Translations under genes and position numbers: made by a program | Shown: one piece after another, positions 1 through 8,835 of the stretch | Numbering within the stretch: the first letter of the stretch is position 1 | How the letters are laid out: the number at the start of each line of letters is the position of its first letter | The notes under the pieces: generated by a model | What the model was told of the DNA's origin: nothing | The model's database searches: none | Seen by the model: only the letters and a program-made list of their open reading frames with translations | IMG/VR virus record: IMGVR_UViG_3300017968_001129 | Span: 1 to 31,056 of that record | Source of the DNA: a virus | Direction: 5' to 3' (one strand) | DNA: 31,056 bases

Positions 1-2
1 AC

Positions 3-1013
3 CTGTCGCAGGAGGTTGTGGATCGTAAGGACGCTGACGCTGAGTTGCAGGCGCAGATCGAATCGTTGCCGCACCTTGACCTGGACTTGCAGGGTGAGGT
101 TGCGAACGTCACGGGCGTTGAGAACTTCGTCAGCATGGGGACGCTGCGGTACAAACTTGGTGAGTACGTCCTGGGGCGTGACGTCCTGGTGTATGAGGCG
201 CAGTTCTTACCTAACCCGTCTGCGATTGGCTTGAACCATGACCTTGTTGGTGGCGGTCGCGTCAAGTGGATTGATGAGTTCCCTGTCGGCAGCGTCATGG
301 TTATTCAAGGCCCTGACGGGACGTTGGCGTATCAGGTAACGAAATCGCAGGCGGCTGGGTCCAATAACCGTGGGCAAGGCTTTGAGGGGAACGTTCTCTT
401 TGAGTCGGGCACGTTCACGAACAGCCAGGAGTTGCAGGTTGGTAGGGCTGATCTTGTTGGTGATGGTCAGCGGCTACTGCTGAACGATGTTGTTGTTGGT
501 GACTCTGCCTGGGAAGGCCGCATCACGACGTTGGAGAACGATGAGGGCTACGACGACGCGGAACTGCGTGAGCAGGTAGATAAGAACACCGCTGCCCTTG
601 CGAACCTTGGCGGCGGCGACGAAGCGCCCTCGCTCCCTGACGGCAGCCCTGTGATCAAGACGATCACGATTACGGGCTTGCTGCAAACCAACACGGAAGC
701 GGATAACACGTTCTTTCCGAAGGACGGATCGGGCATGACTGCCCCCCCGTACACGACGTCAAAGATCACGATTACTACAACGAGTGATGACCCGTATGAC
801 TTGGACGCTCGCAACGGCTCCATGATCGCTCAGTCCATTGGGCACTTGCTGATAGTCAATGACGCTGGTCATTGCATCTTGGCGTGGAAGATCGGTGTGT
901 GGCGCAGCCAAGGCCCAGGCAAGGTTGAGATAACGGTTGGTCAGCCTTTGCACGGCGACGGTGGCTGGATGACTACGGGGACGCGGTACAACATTGTGTT
1001 GAAGGATGTGTGA
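3..1013 (+). CDS. Virion structural protein, fibre- or decoration-like (5' partial)
   Basis: The reading frame is open to the window edge, so the 5' end is probably missing. A GTG at 18 is possible, but its AGGAGG (10-15) lies only 2 nt away, too close for a good start. The N-terminal part reads like a helical linker (KDADAELQAQIE). Residues around GRITTLENDEGYDDAELREQVDK look like a short coiled coil of the kind that trimerises fibre proteins. The C-terminal ~110 residues are rich in Thr, Gly and beta-formers. The gene lies just before the head-tail joining genes, where a capsid decoration or minor head protein would be expected. I do not recognise the family; the structural role is inferred from position and composition. 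Confidence 0.55.
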   Translation: MSQEVVDRKDADAELQAQIESLPHLDLDLQGEVANVTGVENFVSMGTLRYKLGEYVLGRDVLVYEAQFLPNPSAIGLNHDLVGGGRVKWIDEFPVGSVMVIQGPDGTLAYQVTKSQAAGSNNRGQGFEGNVLFESGTFTNSQELQVGRADLVGDGQRLLLNDVVVGDSAWEGRITTLENDEGYDDAELREQVDKNTAALANLGGGDEAPSLPDGSPVIKTITITGLLQTNTEADNTFFPKDGSGMTAPPYTTSKITITTTSDDPYDLDARNGSMIAQSIGHLLIVNDAGHCILAWKIGVWRSQGPGKVEITVGQPLHGDGGWMTTGTRYNIVLKDV

Positions 1014-1381
1014 TGAGCGTCCTCATCAAGCCTGACACGATCACGGTCCTGGTTCCGTCACGTGACTTGGACGAACACGGCTGGGCGCAAAACCCTGTGC
1101 TGACTGAGGCTGGGTCTGTAACGGGCACGGTGCAAGAAGTGAAGCCGAACGCTGACGCGACTGCGCAAGGTGCTGGCGCTGGGCCTGCGGAGCCGCAACA
1201 CAAGCGTGAGGGCTCCGCTTACTTGGACGACGCTGTTGTGCCTGGAGACGTGCTGCGGTTACGTGACACGGATTGGCGCGTAAGGACAGTTCGGTTCGTT
1301 GAGGACCCAACGGGGACGGGGCGCCTGAACGCTTGGGTGGCGTCGCTGGAGGAGATTACTTACGGAGACGACGATGGGTAA
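1013..1381 (+). CDS. Putative head-tail connector (head closure) protein
   Basis: A 122-residue protein placed between a virion protein and an HK97 gp10-like gene, where head closure or stopper proteins sit in siphoviruses. It starts with a beta-strand-like segment (IKPDTITVLVPSR). A later stretch, VVPGDVLRLRDTDWRVRTV, resembles the beta-barrel core of such connectors, which plug the portal after packaging. ATG 1013 overlaps the upstream TGA by one base and has AAGGA at 1002-1006 with 6-nt spacing; GTG 1010 in the same frame is only 3 nt from it. The function is inferred from gene order and size rather than a diagnostic motif. Confidence 0.6.
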   Translation: MSVLIKPDTITVLVPSRDLDEHGWAQNPVLTEAGSVTGTVQEVKPNADATAQGAGAGPAEPQHKREGSAYLDDAVVPGDVLRLRDTDWRVRTVRFVEDPTGTGRLNAWVASLEEITYGDDDG

Positions 1382-1766
1382 GCGCGCAGGCAAGGGCGGT
1401 GCGCAGTCTGGTTTCGGCGCGAACAGCGCACGGTACGAGTGGACGGACTTGCCTGTCATCTACCGTGGCGGCAAGAAGATCGTGCAGAAGATTGCTTACG
1501 AGGTTGAGCGCACAGCGAAGCAGAACGTGAAGCAGATGATTGAGTCTTACGAGCCGAAGAACCCGCGCCCACCTGGTCAGCCCACAGGTAATCTCGCCAG
1601 GAGCATTACGACGCGCATGGAGGGCGGCACTAGCGCGAAAGCGACAGCACTTGTTGGCACGAACGTTGAGTACGCGATCTATTTTGAGGTCGGCGCAAAC
1701 GGTGTGCCTCCGCGCCCATTCCTAGGTAACGCGTTGGCTGAGGCGAAGCGGAGGTACGGCAAATGA
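1374..1766 (+). CDS. HK97 gp10-like tail completion protein
   Basis: A 130-residue protein with the C-terminal signature of the HK97 gp10 / neck protein family: GTNVEYAIYFEVG followed by PPRPFLGNAL. These proteins join the head connector to the tail terminator during assembly. The N-terminal half is basic, with a helix (KIVQKIAYEVERTAKQNVKQ) typical of the family. The gene overlaps the preceding connector gene by 8 nt and the next gene by an ATGA overlap, which suggests translational coupling. Length and order match the family well. Confidence 0.85.
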   Translation: MGKRAGKGGAQSGFGANSARYEWTDLPVIYRGGKKIVQKIAYEVERTAKQNVKQMIESYEPKNPRPPGQPTGNLARSITTRMEGGTSAKATALVGTNVEYAIYFEVGANGVPPRPFLGNALAEAKRRYGK

Positions 1767-2128
1767 ACATGCCAACAAACCACGCGCCGCCCATCGTTGA
1801 TGTTGAGGCGATGTGTTACGCGTTGCTGAAGGACTTAGGTGGGATCGGCGTGTACGCGCTGGACTCCGATTCTCAATGGCCTTTCGTCAGCGAGACTGTC
1901 ACGATTCAGGTGGACGTTCACGCGTCCAGCAAGAAGCGTGCACATGACCGCACTTACCAAGCGAGGCAACGGCTACTGCGGTTGCCCTTTGACGACACAA
2001 CTGTGTCGCGTGTAGTGGTACTGAGTGGACCGTTATGGCTTCCTGAGCCTGACGGTGCGCCCAGATACACAATCAGGGTCGGTGTGTCCGTTCGGGCGTA
2101 CCGCGATCAACAAGAAGGAATGGAGTAA
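1763..2128 (+). CDS. Putative tail terminator protein
   Basis: A 121-residue protein directly before the major tail protein gene, the usual position of the tail terminator that stops tail-tube growth and joins tail to head. It has alternating strands (ETVTIQVDVHASSKKRAHD, then YTIRVGVSVRAY) around a helix, as in lambda gpU-like and minor tail proteins. ATG 1763 overlaps the previous TGA and has GGAGGT at 1750-1755. There is no diagnostic motif, so the name rests on order, length and predicted fold. Confidence 0.65.
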   Translation: MNMPTNHAPPIVDVEAMCYALLKDLGGIGVYALDSDSQWPFVSETVTIQVDVHASSKKRAHDRTYQARQRLLRLPFDDTTVSRVVVLSGPLWLPEPDGAPRYTIRVGVSVRAYRDQQEGME

Positions 2129-2131
2129 GTC

Positions 2132-2734
2132 ATGGCAACTGCGTTGCAAGCCGATGATGTTCTCATCGGTACAGCCAATGGGCCAGGAATCTGGATGGCC
2201 CCTGTTGGAACTACTGCGCCCACGGACGCAACCACGTCGCTTGCAGGCGAGTGGTCCACGCTGGGCTACCTGTCCGAAGATGGTGTGACGCTCTCGCAGT
2301 CCACCAACAGCGAGGACATCTACCCGTGGCAGGGACGCTCGCCCGTGCGCACAATGATCACGGAGCGCAACCTCAGCATGGAGTTCTCCATGTTTGAGTT
2401 CAACGAGCAGAACCTGCAACTGTATTTCGGCATGGAGCAGGCCACCCAAGGCACAGCAGACACTTGGAGCCTCAATGTTGTGTCGAACGCTCCTGCGCAG
2501 ATCTACTCCTTCGTCATTGACGTTGCTGACCTGGACGTGAAGGTGCGCTACTACATTCCGCGTGGATCGCTGTCTGACGCTGGCGACCTGGAGATCACGG
2601 ACTCTGGCGTTATGGCTTTGCCTGTGACGCTAAAGACGCTGGACTCTGCTGGTGAGTTGATGGAGATTTTCTACGCCAAGACCACTAGCAACTTCCGTTC
2701 AGCAACCAAGGTCTCATCGAAGGTTGATGCCTGA
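2132..2734 (+). CDS. Major tail (tube) protein
   Basis: A 200-residue protein placed between the tail terminator and the tail assembly chaperones, matching the conserved siphovirus order. The sequence is rich in beta-formers, with strands such as MEFSMFEFNEQNLQLYFG and YSFVIDVADLDVKVRYYIP, and with segments like SEDIYPWQGR and RTMITERNLSMEF that resemble actinophage tube subunits. It would assemble as stacked hexamer rings forming the DNA conduit. ATG 2132 lies 3 nt after the preceding stop, with AAGGA and GGAG upstream. There is no extra Ig-like domain at the C terminus, as the protein ends soon after the tube fold. Confidence 0.8.
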   Translation: MATALQADDVLIGTANGPGIWMAPVGTTAPTDATTSLAGEWSTLGYLSEDGVTLSQSTNSEDIYPWQGRSPVRTMITERNLSMEFSMFEFNEQNLQLYFGMEQATQGTADTWSLNVVSNAPAQIYSFVIDVADLDVKVRYYIPRGSLSDAGDLEITDSGVMALPVTLKTLDSAGELMEIFYAKTTSNFRSATKVSSKVDA

Positions 2735-3042
2735 TGCCCGCAAAACGGGGGGACGCACCATTTGACTTGGATGCGGCCCGTGCAGCCCGACAAGAAGCGG
2801 CACAGGATGGATTCAAGTTCACTTGGGGCGGCAAGCCTTACGAGTGCCCGGCAGCGGACGAATGGCCTTTGTCCGTGCAGATGGAACTCTCGTCAGGGAA
2901 CTTGGTTGGCGCGCTGGAACAACTGCTTGGTGAGAAGCAGATGAAAACGTTCCTGCAAGGCAATCCAACGATGGGCGACGTCAAGGACTTCTTTGATGCG
3001 CTCTCAGCGTTCTCTGGTGTTGGTGACACGGGAAACTCGTAG
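2734..3042 (+). CDS. Tail assembly chaperone, gpG-type (unshifted product)
   Basis: A 102-residue protein between the major tail protein and tape measure genes. Its features fit the first tail assembly chaperone: a charged N terminus (DLDAARAARQEAAQ), a short beta segment (KFTWGGKPYECPAADEWPL) and a helical C-terminal part (MKTFLQGNPTMGDVKDFFDAL). Such chaperones coat the tape measure protein during tail assembly and are absent from the virion. The frame stops at TAG 3040-3042, just after a slippery heptamer, so a fraction of ribosomes should continue into the gpGT product. Confidence 0.85.
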   Translation: MPAKRGDAPFDLDAARAARQEAAQDGFKFTWGGKPYECPAADEWPLSVQMELSSGNLVGALEQLLGEKQMKTFLQGNPTMGDVKDFFDALSAFSGVGDTGNS

Positions 3043-3383
3043 CCTCTGCGCAGGCGGCTTTCGACCCTGATGTTGAGGAAGCCCTGCTGCGGGTCTATGG
3101 AGTTGATCCGCGCAGGGCAACCCTCAGACGTATCTGGGTTCTGTTGCAGAGGTTGCCGTTGGGTGCTTGGCACGCGAAGGAAGGCGAGTCAAGTTGGACG
3201 GCAGAGGCGTACTTGCTTGCTGGCGTTATTGACGCGGTGAATCAGTTGAGTTGGATCACAGCGTCGGTGCACAGCAAGCGCAAGCCGAAGCGTCCGGAGG
3301 CAATCCAGCGTCCAGGCGTGAGGCACAAGAGGCCGAAAACTAAATGGACTGACCTGCACAAAGAGTTGGGAGTTGGTGAGTAA
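2734..3383 (+). CDS. Tail assembly chaperone gpGT, made by -1 frameshift
   Basis: A second frame, open from 3027 to 3383, has no good start of its own. Slipping back one base at GGGAAAC (3030-3036) joins the first 101 codons of the gpG-type gene to 115 residues ending at TAA 3381-3383, giving a 216-residue fusion. The extension starts LVASAQAAFDPDVEEALLRVYG and ends in a very basic tail (SKRKPKRPEAIQRPG). Lambda gpG/gpGT and most siphovirus chaperone pairs use the same arrangement. A TTG-started ORF at 3144 would be a fragment of this extension. The coordinates include both frames. Confidence 0.85.
3030..3056 (+). promoter_or_regulatory. Programmed -1 ribosomal frameshift signal
   Basis: The heptamer GGGAAAC at 3030-3036 is in exact register (G GGA AAC) with the upstream chaperone frame, so both tRNAs can re-pair after a -1 slip to GGG AAA. 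Six bases later a short hairpin can form (GCCT 3043-3046 with AGGC 3053-3056, loop CTGCGC). This spacing is typical of a stimulatory structure. The zero-frame stop is at 3040-3042, inside the spacer. Confidence 0.85.
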
Positions 3384-6300
3384 TGGCTGATGACGTTGGC
3401 GTGTTGTACGTCAAGGTGACTGCTGACACGACTGAACTAATCAACAAGACGCAGGCTGACGCGCTCGCTGCTGGCAAGAAAGCGGGTATGGGTTTCGGTA
3501 AGAAAATGGCTGCCGGTGTGGCGGTGGCTGGTGCTGCGACGGCTGCTGCTGCTGTTGGCATTACGAAAAGCATTGTTGATCTTGGTCGTGAGTACGAGGA
3601 CAACATGCTCAAAGTGCAGGCTGTCACGGGTGCGACTGCTGAGGGAATGGCGGTTGCGTCTGAGACAGCGAAGGCGCTGGGAAATGACATTACGTTGCCT
3701 GGTGTGTCTGCGGCTGGTGCTGCTGACGCGATGCTGCAACTTGCGAAGGCTGGTTTCACAGTTGAGGAAGCGGCTGCCGCTGCCGACGGCGCGATGCGTC
3801 TTGCTGTGTCGGCTCAGATGGACGTTGGGCAGGCTGCTGAGATTGCAGCGAACACCGTCGGCGCGTTCGGGCTGAAAGCCGAGGAAGCCACATACATTGC
3901 TGACTTGCTGGCTAGGGGCAGCACAAGCGCAGCGACAACCGTGCAGGAGTTGGGCACGGGCATGGCGCAAGCGGCAGCGAACTTTGCTGCTGCGGGTATT
4001 CCTGTCGCGGACATGGTCACGTCCATGGGGCTTATGGCGAACGCCGGCGTCAAGGGCAGCGACGCAGGCACATCGCTGAAAACGATGTTGCAGAAACTGA
4101 CTGCGCCGACGAAGCAATCCGCGAAGGCGATGGAAGACCTTGGCGTGAACGTGTTCGACGCGCAGGGCAACCTGAAGCCGATGCGCACGCTGGTTGAGGA
4201 CTTCAGCAAGGCGACAAAGGACTTGACGGAGGAACAGCGAGCGCAAGCCGTCACAACCATCTTCGGCGCTGACGCGTCTCGCGCAGCAAACATCGTCTTG
4301 ATGCAGGGCGTGGAGGCGTACGACGAACTCGCTGGCGCAATGGGCGACGTTGAGGGTGCTGCTGGCGACTTGGCTGGTGCAACAACGAAGGGACTGTCTG
4401 GCGCGATTGAGGCAATCCAATCTCAGATGGAGACAGTTGCCATTGAGATCTATGAGCAGATTGCTCCTGCATTGACGGAGGTGTTCAAGGGCGTAGGCGA
4501 CCTCGTAGAAGTCCTGTCGCCAATCCTCGCGGAAGTTGGTGCGACTTTGGGCAATGTGGCGGGGACGGTGCTCAAATCGCTGTCAGAGGCGTTTGCGGCC
4601 CTTATTCCGGCAGTCCAGCCCATCTTGGACATCTTCGCAAAGTTGGGCGAGAAGTTGGGACCGCTGCTGAGTCGCGTGCTGATGAAACTCAGCGAGGTCT
4701 TGGTTGCTGTGTTTGACGCAGTTGGGCCGCTGCTGGACGTTCTCATTGACCTGGTGTTTGAGATTCTGGACGCGATGTGGCCCATCGTTGATGTGCTGGT
4801 TGATGCGCTGCTGGACATGGTCAAGGCGTTCACGCCTTTGCTGCGCGCTGTCACGATGCTGCTGCCGCCGTTTGTCATGCTCATCAACACCGTCCTGAAG
4901 ATTGTTATGCCAATCCTGAAGCCGCTTCTGCCTGTGTTCGTTGCGTTCGCTGAAGTGATGGGCGACTTGATGGTGCGCGCAGTAGGCGCGCTCATGCTGG
5001 CGTTCGGCAAGTTCCTGTCCGTGATGGGCGACATAAGCCCGTTCATACGTGACAAGGTTGTGAAGCCGACCATCGCGTTCATCACTGCATGGGCAGCGAA
5101 GATGGTGGAAGGCGCTGTCGTCGCGTTCGGCTGGGTGCCCGGTCTTGACAAGAAACTAGAAGGCGCAGCCAAGGCAGTTGAGACGTTCGGCAAGGACGCA
5201 GAGGACGCCGTTCATCAGGCGTTTGTTGAGACAGCGGCAGACGCGAAAGCGATGGGTGACGAACTTGCTGACGTTGGGCAAGACCTGCTGGACAACGGCG
5301 CAGCGTCGAACGCTTACGAGGCTGGTCGTGAGATTGGTAAGGGCGTCGCGCTAGGCATGGAAGCGGGTATCAAGAACAACAGCATTCAGGCGCAGGTTGC
5401 TGCTGTGAACATGGTCAAGGGCGTTGAGTACGACAGCAAGAACTACCTGCAACAGAACAGCCCGAGCAAGCGTTTCATCACTATCGGTGAAGGCGTTGTC
5501 GAAGGCTTTGTCAAGGGCTTGGAAAAGGGCGGCGTCAGCGAAGCAATGGTGGAAACGTTGTCTGAGGGAACGCAGGCTGCGCTTGACACGCTCGTTGATT
5601 ACCGCAACGAGCAGGCACGCATTCTTGACGACATGAAGCAGGACGCACGCGAGTACGCGCTGGAGATTACAAAGGCGCTGATCGGTAACGCTGCTGACCC
5701 GACTGTGGCGTACCAGCAGTCCGTCATGCAGGCAGAGAACTTGGCTGACGCGCAAGAGCGACTGAACGAGTTGCGTGCGCAGCAAGCCAATGGGCGCACG
5801 ATCAGCGACGAGCAGATGCGTGAGGCTGAGAACGATGTTGCAGTTGCGCAGGCTGCTGCAAAGACGTTCGAGCAGAACTTCATGGAGAACGTCAATCTGT
5901 CGCAAGGCTTTGCGGAGGCCATGAACGCGGCTGCGCCTGCGATTGCTGCTCAGTTCAACATGGACACGGAGCAGGGTCGTCGCATGTACGAGACGATCAT
6001 GTCGAACATTGCTGCGGCTGGGCCGGAGGTTGGCACAGCGACAGCGAACGCGATTGCGGCTGGCTTGCTGTCACCGGAGGCGTTCCAATCCCTTGTCACG
6101 CTGGACACCATGGCGTACGGCGTTGGTGATGCGGTTGCGATGACGAGTAGGCAGAACGGAATAGATCAGGCCGAGGCATTGGTGGAGGGCTTGGATAAGG
6201 GCATCAAGAAGGCGAAGAAGGAACTGAAGCGCATTGGGCGCATGGCTGGCAAAGGCATGGTTGATGGATTGCGCAGCACGATCAAGGATTGGGTTGGCGC

Positions 6301-6622
6301 GATTGACGACATGGTCAAGGGAACTAAGGTCACGCTGGAAGTGCGTTCACCGTCACGCGTGTTTGAGCGCATCGGGCAGCAGTCGGGACAAGGCTTCACG
6401 AACGGGTTTGCTGCAACGGCAAGCGCGAACCCGCTGCCCAACAGCACCGCGCCGAAGTCAAAGGCGTTCAGCGTGCAGCAGGACAGCCTCGCGCAAGCGT
6501 CCACGGAGCCGCCGAACATACGCGTGTTCATTGGCGATCAAGAACTGACGGACATTGTTGATGTGCAGATTGACAAGAACCAGAACGAGTTAGCGCGATC
6601 GTTGATGCTGGGGAGGTACTGA
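3383..6622 (+). CDS. Tail tape measure protein
   Basis: A 1079-residue protein, the longest in the window, which sets tail length and is injected ahead of DNA. The N-terminal ~350 residues match the tape measure core domain: an Ala-rich hydrophobic stretch near 45-62, then repeated motifs such as AQAAANFAAAGIPVADMV and TTIFGADASRAANIV. Residues ~350-560 form a long hydrophobic, possibly membrane-active section (repeated LxxVLxPxL patterns). Two similar SPSKRF/SPSRVF motifs near residues 694 and 990, each followed by IGxGxxxGF, look like an internal repeat. ATG 3383 overlaps the TAA of the chaperone fusion. Confidence 0.95.
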   Translation: MADDVGVLYVKVTADTTELINKTQADALAAGKKAGMGFGKKMAAGVAVAGAATAAAAVGITKSIVDLGREYEDNMLKVQAVTGATAEGMAVASETAKALGNDITLPGVSAAGAADAMLQLAKAGFTVEEAAAAADGAMRLAVSAQMDVGQAAEIAANTVGAFGLKAEEATYIADLLARGSTSAATTVQELGTGMAQAAANFAAAGIPVADMVTSMGLMANAGVKGSDAGTSLKTMLQKLTAPTKQSAKAMEDLGVNVFDAQGNLKPMRTLVEDFSKATKDLTEEQRAQAVTTIFGADASRAANIVLMQGVEAYDELAGAMGDVEGAAGDLAGATTKGLSGAIEAIQSQMETVAIEIYEQIAPALTEVFKGVGDLVEVLSPILAEVGATLGNVAGTVLKSLSEAFAALIPAVQPILDIFAKLGEKLGPLLSRVLMKLSEVLVAVFDAVGPLLDVLIDLVFEILDAMWPIVDVLVDALLDMVKAFTPLLRAVTMLLPPFVMLINTVLKIVMPILKPLLPVFVAFAEVMGDLMVRAVGALMLAFGKFLSVMGDISPFIRDKVVKPTIAFITAWAAKMVEGAVVAFGWVPGLDKKLEGAAKAVETFGKDAEDAVHQAFVETAADAKAMGDELADVGQDLLDNGAASNAYEAGREIGKGVALGMEAGIKNNSIQAQVAAVNMVKGVEYDSKNYLQQNSPSKRFITIGEGVVEGFVKGLEKGGVSEAMVETLSEGTQAALDTLVDYRNEQARILDDMKQDAREYALEITKALIGNAADPTVAYQQSVMQAENLADAQERLNELRAQQANGRTISDEQMREAENDVAVAQAAAKTFEQNFMENVNLSQGFAEAMNAAAPAIAAQFNMDTEQGRRMYETIMSNIAAAGPEVGTATANAIAAGLLSPEAFQSLVTLDTMAYGVGDAVAMTSRQNGIDQAEALVEGLDKGIKKAKKELKRIGRMAGKGMVDGLRSTIKDWVGAIDDMVKGTKVTLEVRSPSRVFERIGQQSGQGFTNGFAATASANPLPNSTAPKSKAFSVQQDSLAQASTEPPNIRVFIGDQELTDIVDVQIDKNQNELARSLMLGRY

Positions 6623-7512
6623 TGTTGGACTTGTTCGCAACTGACACGGACGCGATTGCAGGCATACCGGACCCTGTAACGGCAACGGTGCGCGTGTTTG
6701 TGAAGTACGAAGGCGCAACAGAGATTCTGGTCAAGCGCGTTGTGGGTGAGAAGGAAGAACCGTTCCGGCAGATGAACCCGTGGGTTGGTGACTTTGCTGG
6801 CGGTGTGCGTGACTACGAGTGCCCGTTGGACACGGAAGTGATCTACAGGGCGTATGCGTATGACGCTGCTGGCGATCAGATTGAGGGCGTGTTGGAGTCT
6901 CAGCCGTTTGTGTTGGACTCCTACACAGAGAAAAACGGCGGCGCGAGTGGGTGTTGGTTGCGCCCAATCTCCCGTCCAGGTTTGGGCTTGCAAGTGGACG
7001 TGAGCAGTTGGCGTCAATACAACTCCGCTGGCAGGGCACAAACGTTCGACGTGTTGAATCAGCGTGAGCGCGTTGCTGTGACTATGGCGCGTGACCTCTA
7101 CACCAGCACCTTGCAGGTCTACACGTACAGCCTCAAAGAAGAGCAGCGCATGAACAACATCCTGGGCACAGGTGAGCCGCTTGTGTTCCTGCATCCAGCG
7201 GAGTACGGCAGTCAGACACGCACGTACATGGTTGGGTTCCGTGTCGCTGACTTGCGCGTCAGCACGTTTGCTGCCGAGGAAGTGCGGGAGTGGGCGATTG
7301 AGGTTGAGGAGATTGCTTACCCTGCTGGCACGGCTACGCCAACGGTGTTCAACAAGTGGGACGACGTCTTGTCCTGGGACGAGGAATGGGTGCTTGTGGG
7401 TGAGGAGAAAGAAATCTGGGTTGCGCTGCCTGAGACGTACCCCATAGAGCCGCTGAGCCTGCCCCAGAGCCGATCAAGTGCTGTTCCTGCTGTGGTGGCG
7501 TGGGGCTTCTAA
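6622..7512 (+). CDS. Distal tail protein (Dit-like)
   Basis: A 296-residue protein encoded just after the tape measure, the position of the distal tail protein that forms the hub joining tube and tip. It is rich in beta-strands, with segments such as TVRVFVKYEGATEILVKRV and RAQTFDVLNQRERVAVTM. The part LGTGEPLVFLHPAEYGSQTRTYMVGF followed by EVREWAIEVEEI resembles the tail-tube-like domain of actinophage minor tail proteins. ATG 6622 overlaps the tape measure TGA by one base and is preceded by a strong GGGGAGGT (6610-6617). The family assignment rests on order and general features. Confidence 0.7.
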   Translation: MLDLFATDTDAIAGIPDPVTATVRVFVKYEGATEILVKRVVGEKEEPFRQMNPWVGDFAGGVRDYECPLDTEVIYRAYAYDAAGDQIEGVLESQPFVLDSYTEKNGGASGCWLRPISRPGLGLQVDVSSWRQYNSAGRAQTFDVLNQRERVAVTMARDLYTSTLQVYTYSLKEEQRMNNILGTGEPLVFLHPAEYGSQTRTYMVGFRVADLRVSTFAAEEVREWAIEVEEIAYPAGTATPTVFNKWDDVLSWDEEWVLVGEEKEIWVALPETYPIEPLSLPQSRSSAVPAVVAWGF

Positions 7513-8585
7513 TGTATCCCGTCTCCGACCGCTTCCTGTCTGCGCTGGCAACGAGCCACCAGATTGTCACGCACGTTGATGTGCTGTTTGCGCGAGACGT
7601 TGTGTTGGAGGGCTTGGCTGTGCAGGACGCGTCCGTGCAAGTGAGCGCAACGCAAGCGACGCGGAGAACATGCAGCGTCACGCTGGCGATGACGGAGATG
7701 CCTGACGAGTTGTTGCCGCTGGGCAGCGAGATTGTGCTGTACCGGGGCATTGAGTTTGCGTTTGACGATCAGGAACTTGTGCCGCTGGGTGTGTTCCGCA
7801 TTGACCGGACGCAGATAACGCGACCGAATCCGTTTGTGCGCCTAAGCGGTACGGACCGCAGCCTGCTCTTGGCTGACGACAAACTCATTGACCCGATGCC
7901 TGGTAACGAGGCAACAGTCCTGGCAGAGATTGAGGCGCTGGCGCGTGACAGCGTGCCTGGGATTGTTATTGAGAACACGGCAACCAGCACGGCTGCATTG
8001 CCAGCGGATCAGGCGTATGACAGGGAACGTTGGCAAGCGATGCAGGAGTTAGCCGAGAGCGTTAGCGCGGAAGTGTTTTTTGATACGTCTGGCACGCTCA
8101 TAATCCGTGACAAGCCTGGCGTGGATGCTGCGCCTGTGTGGTCCGTTGGCGCGGAGAACGCCTTGGTCAGCACAGACACAAGCATGGACAGGCTCAAAAC
8201 GTTCAATGGCGTTGTTGTTGAGGGCGGCGATGTTGGCGATGTTCCTCTCATGGGAACAGCACTTGACGATGATCCGTTGAGTCCGACGTATTGGAGTGGG
8301 TCGTTTGGGCGCCGACCGTTGTTCATCTCTAACCGCAACTTGACGACGCAAGAGGACGTGGACGCGCTTGCTGCATCTGAACTGACAGTCAATAAGGGTC
8401 TGCCGCGCCAAGTCAAGTTGGCGAACATGGTGAACCCTGCGCTGGACTGCGGTGACGTAATCCAGGTGGACTTCGTGAACGGCGTGAGCGAGGCGCACAA
8501 GATTGACACGCTGACGTTCAACCTTGGCGCGTCCAGTCAAATGTCAATGACGACGAAAACGTTACGGGTGATGAGCGATGAGTGA
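7512..8585 (+). CDS. DUF5047-like minor tail protein
   Basis: A 357-residue protein whose start (MYPVSDRFLSALATSHQ) closely fits the N terminus of the DUF5047 family common in actinobacteriophages. Later parts (FNGVVVEGG, then LANMVNPALDCGDVIQVDF) resemble the gp27/hub-like tail domain in which these proteins end. It probably forms part of the tail hub below the distal tail protein. ATG 7512 shares its first base with the preceding TAA (TAATG); an in-frame GTG at 7500 is less likely. It overlaps the next gene by 8 nt. Confidence 0.75.
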   Translation: MYPVSDRFLSALATSHQIVTHVDVLFARDVVLEGLAVQDASVQVSATQATRRTCSVTLAMTEMPDELLPLGSEIVLYRGIEFAFDDQELVPLGVFRIDRTQITRPNPFVRLSGTDRSLLLADDKLIDPMPGNEATVLAEIEALARDSVPGIVIENTATSTAALPADQAYDRERWQAMQELAESVSAEVFFDTSGTLIIRDKPGVDAAPVWSVGAENALVSTDTSMDRLKTFNGVVVEGGDVGDVPLMGTALDDDPLSPTYWSGSFGRRPLFISNRNLTTQEDVDALAASELTVNKGLPRQVKLANMVNPALDCGDVIQVDFVNGVSEAHKIDTLTFNLGASSQMSMTTKTLRVMSDE

Positions 8586-8835
8586 CTTTGCGCTGCTGCT
8601 GCAACAGGGCGCGCCTCCTAACTTGCGCCAAGCCGTTGTGACGTCGGTGAGTGGTGGTGTGTGCAACGTGGTTGTTGGCACAACCGAGTTCCGTGCGCGC
8701 TACCTGAAGCCTGCACCGTCTGTAGGCGACACGGTTCTCCTGACGTACCTGAGCAATACGCCTGTCGTGTTAGGCGCTTTCGCGTCGAAAACCGCTACCC
8801 TGAGAACAGAGAAAGAGGGAGAGAACAATGCCTGA
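8578..8835 (+). CDS. Small OB-fold-like tail hub protein
   Basis: An 85-residue protein with a compact beta pattern: AVVTSVSGGVCNVVVGT, then RARYLKPAPSVGDTVLLTYL, then TPVVLGAF. This strand order and the VGDTVLL turn resemble the OB-fold part of tail hub and spike proteins. The gene sits between the hub-like protein and the tail-tip proteins, overlapping both (8 nt each side). The role is inferred; the protein is too short to carry a full spike. Confidence 0.5.
   Translation: MSDFALLLQQGAPPNLRQAVVTSVSGGVCNVVVGTTEFRARYLKPAPSVGDTVLLTYLSNTPVVLGAFASKTATLRTEKEGENNA

Noticed and set aside
3144-3383. TTG-started ORF as a separate gene
   Set aside because: It is part of the -1 frameshift extension of the tail chaperone; the frame is open from 3027 and no ribosome binding site precedes 3144.
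3437-4420. Long minus-strand open frames opposite the tape measure, and similar ones at 10251-11162, 11423-12463, 12501-13742, 15470-16588 and 29809-31053
   Set aside because: They lie wholly opposite strong + strand genes, have low-complexity Arg/His/Ser/Val-rich products typical of antisense frames in GC-rich DNA, and lack ribosome binding sites in an otherwise one-directional genome.
7500-7512. GTG 7500 as start of the minor tail protein
   Set aside because: ATG 7512 gives the exact family N terminus MYPVSDRF and a TAATG junction like its neighbours.
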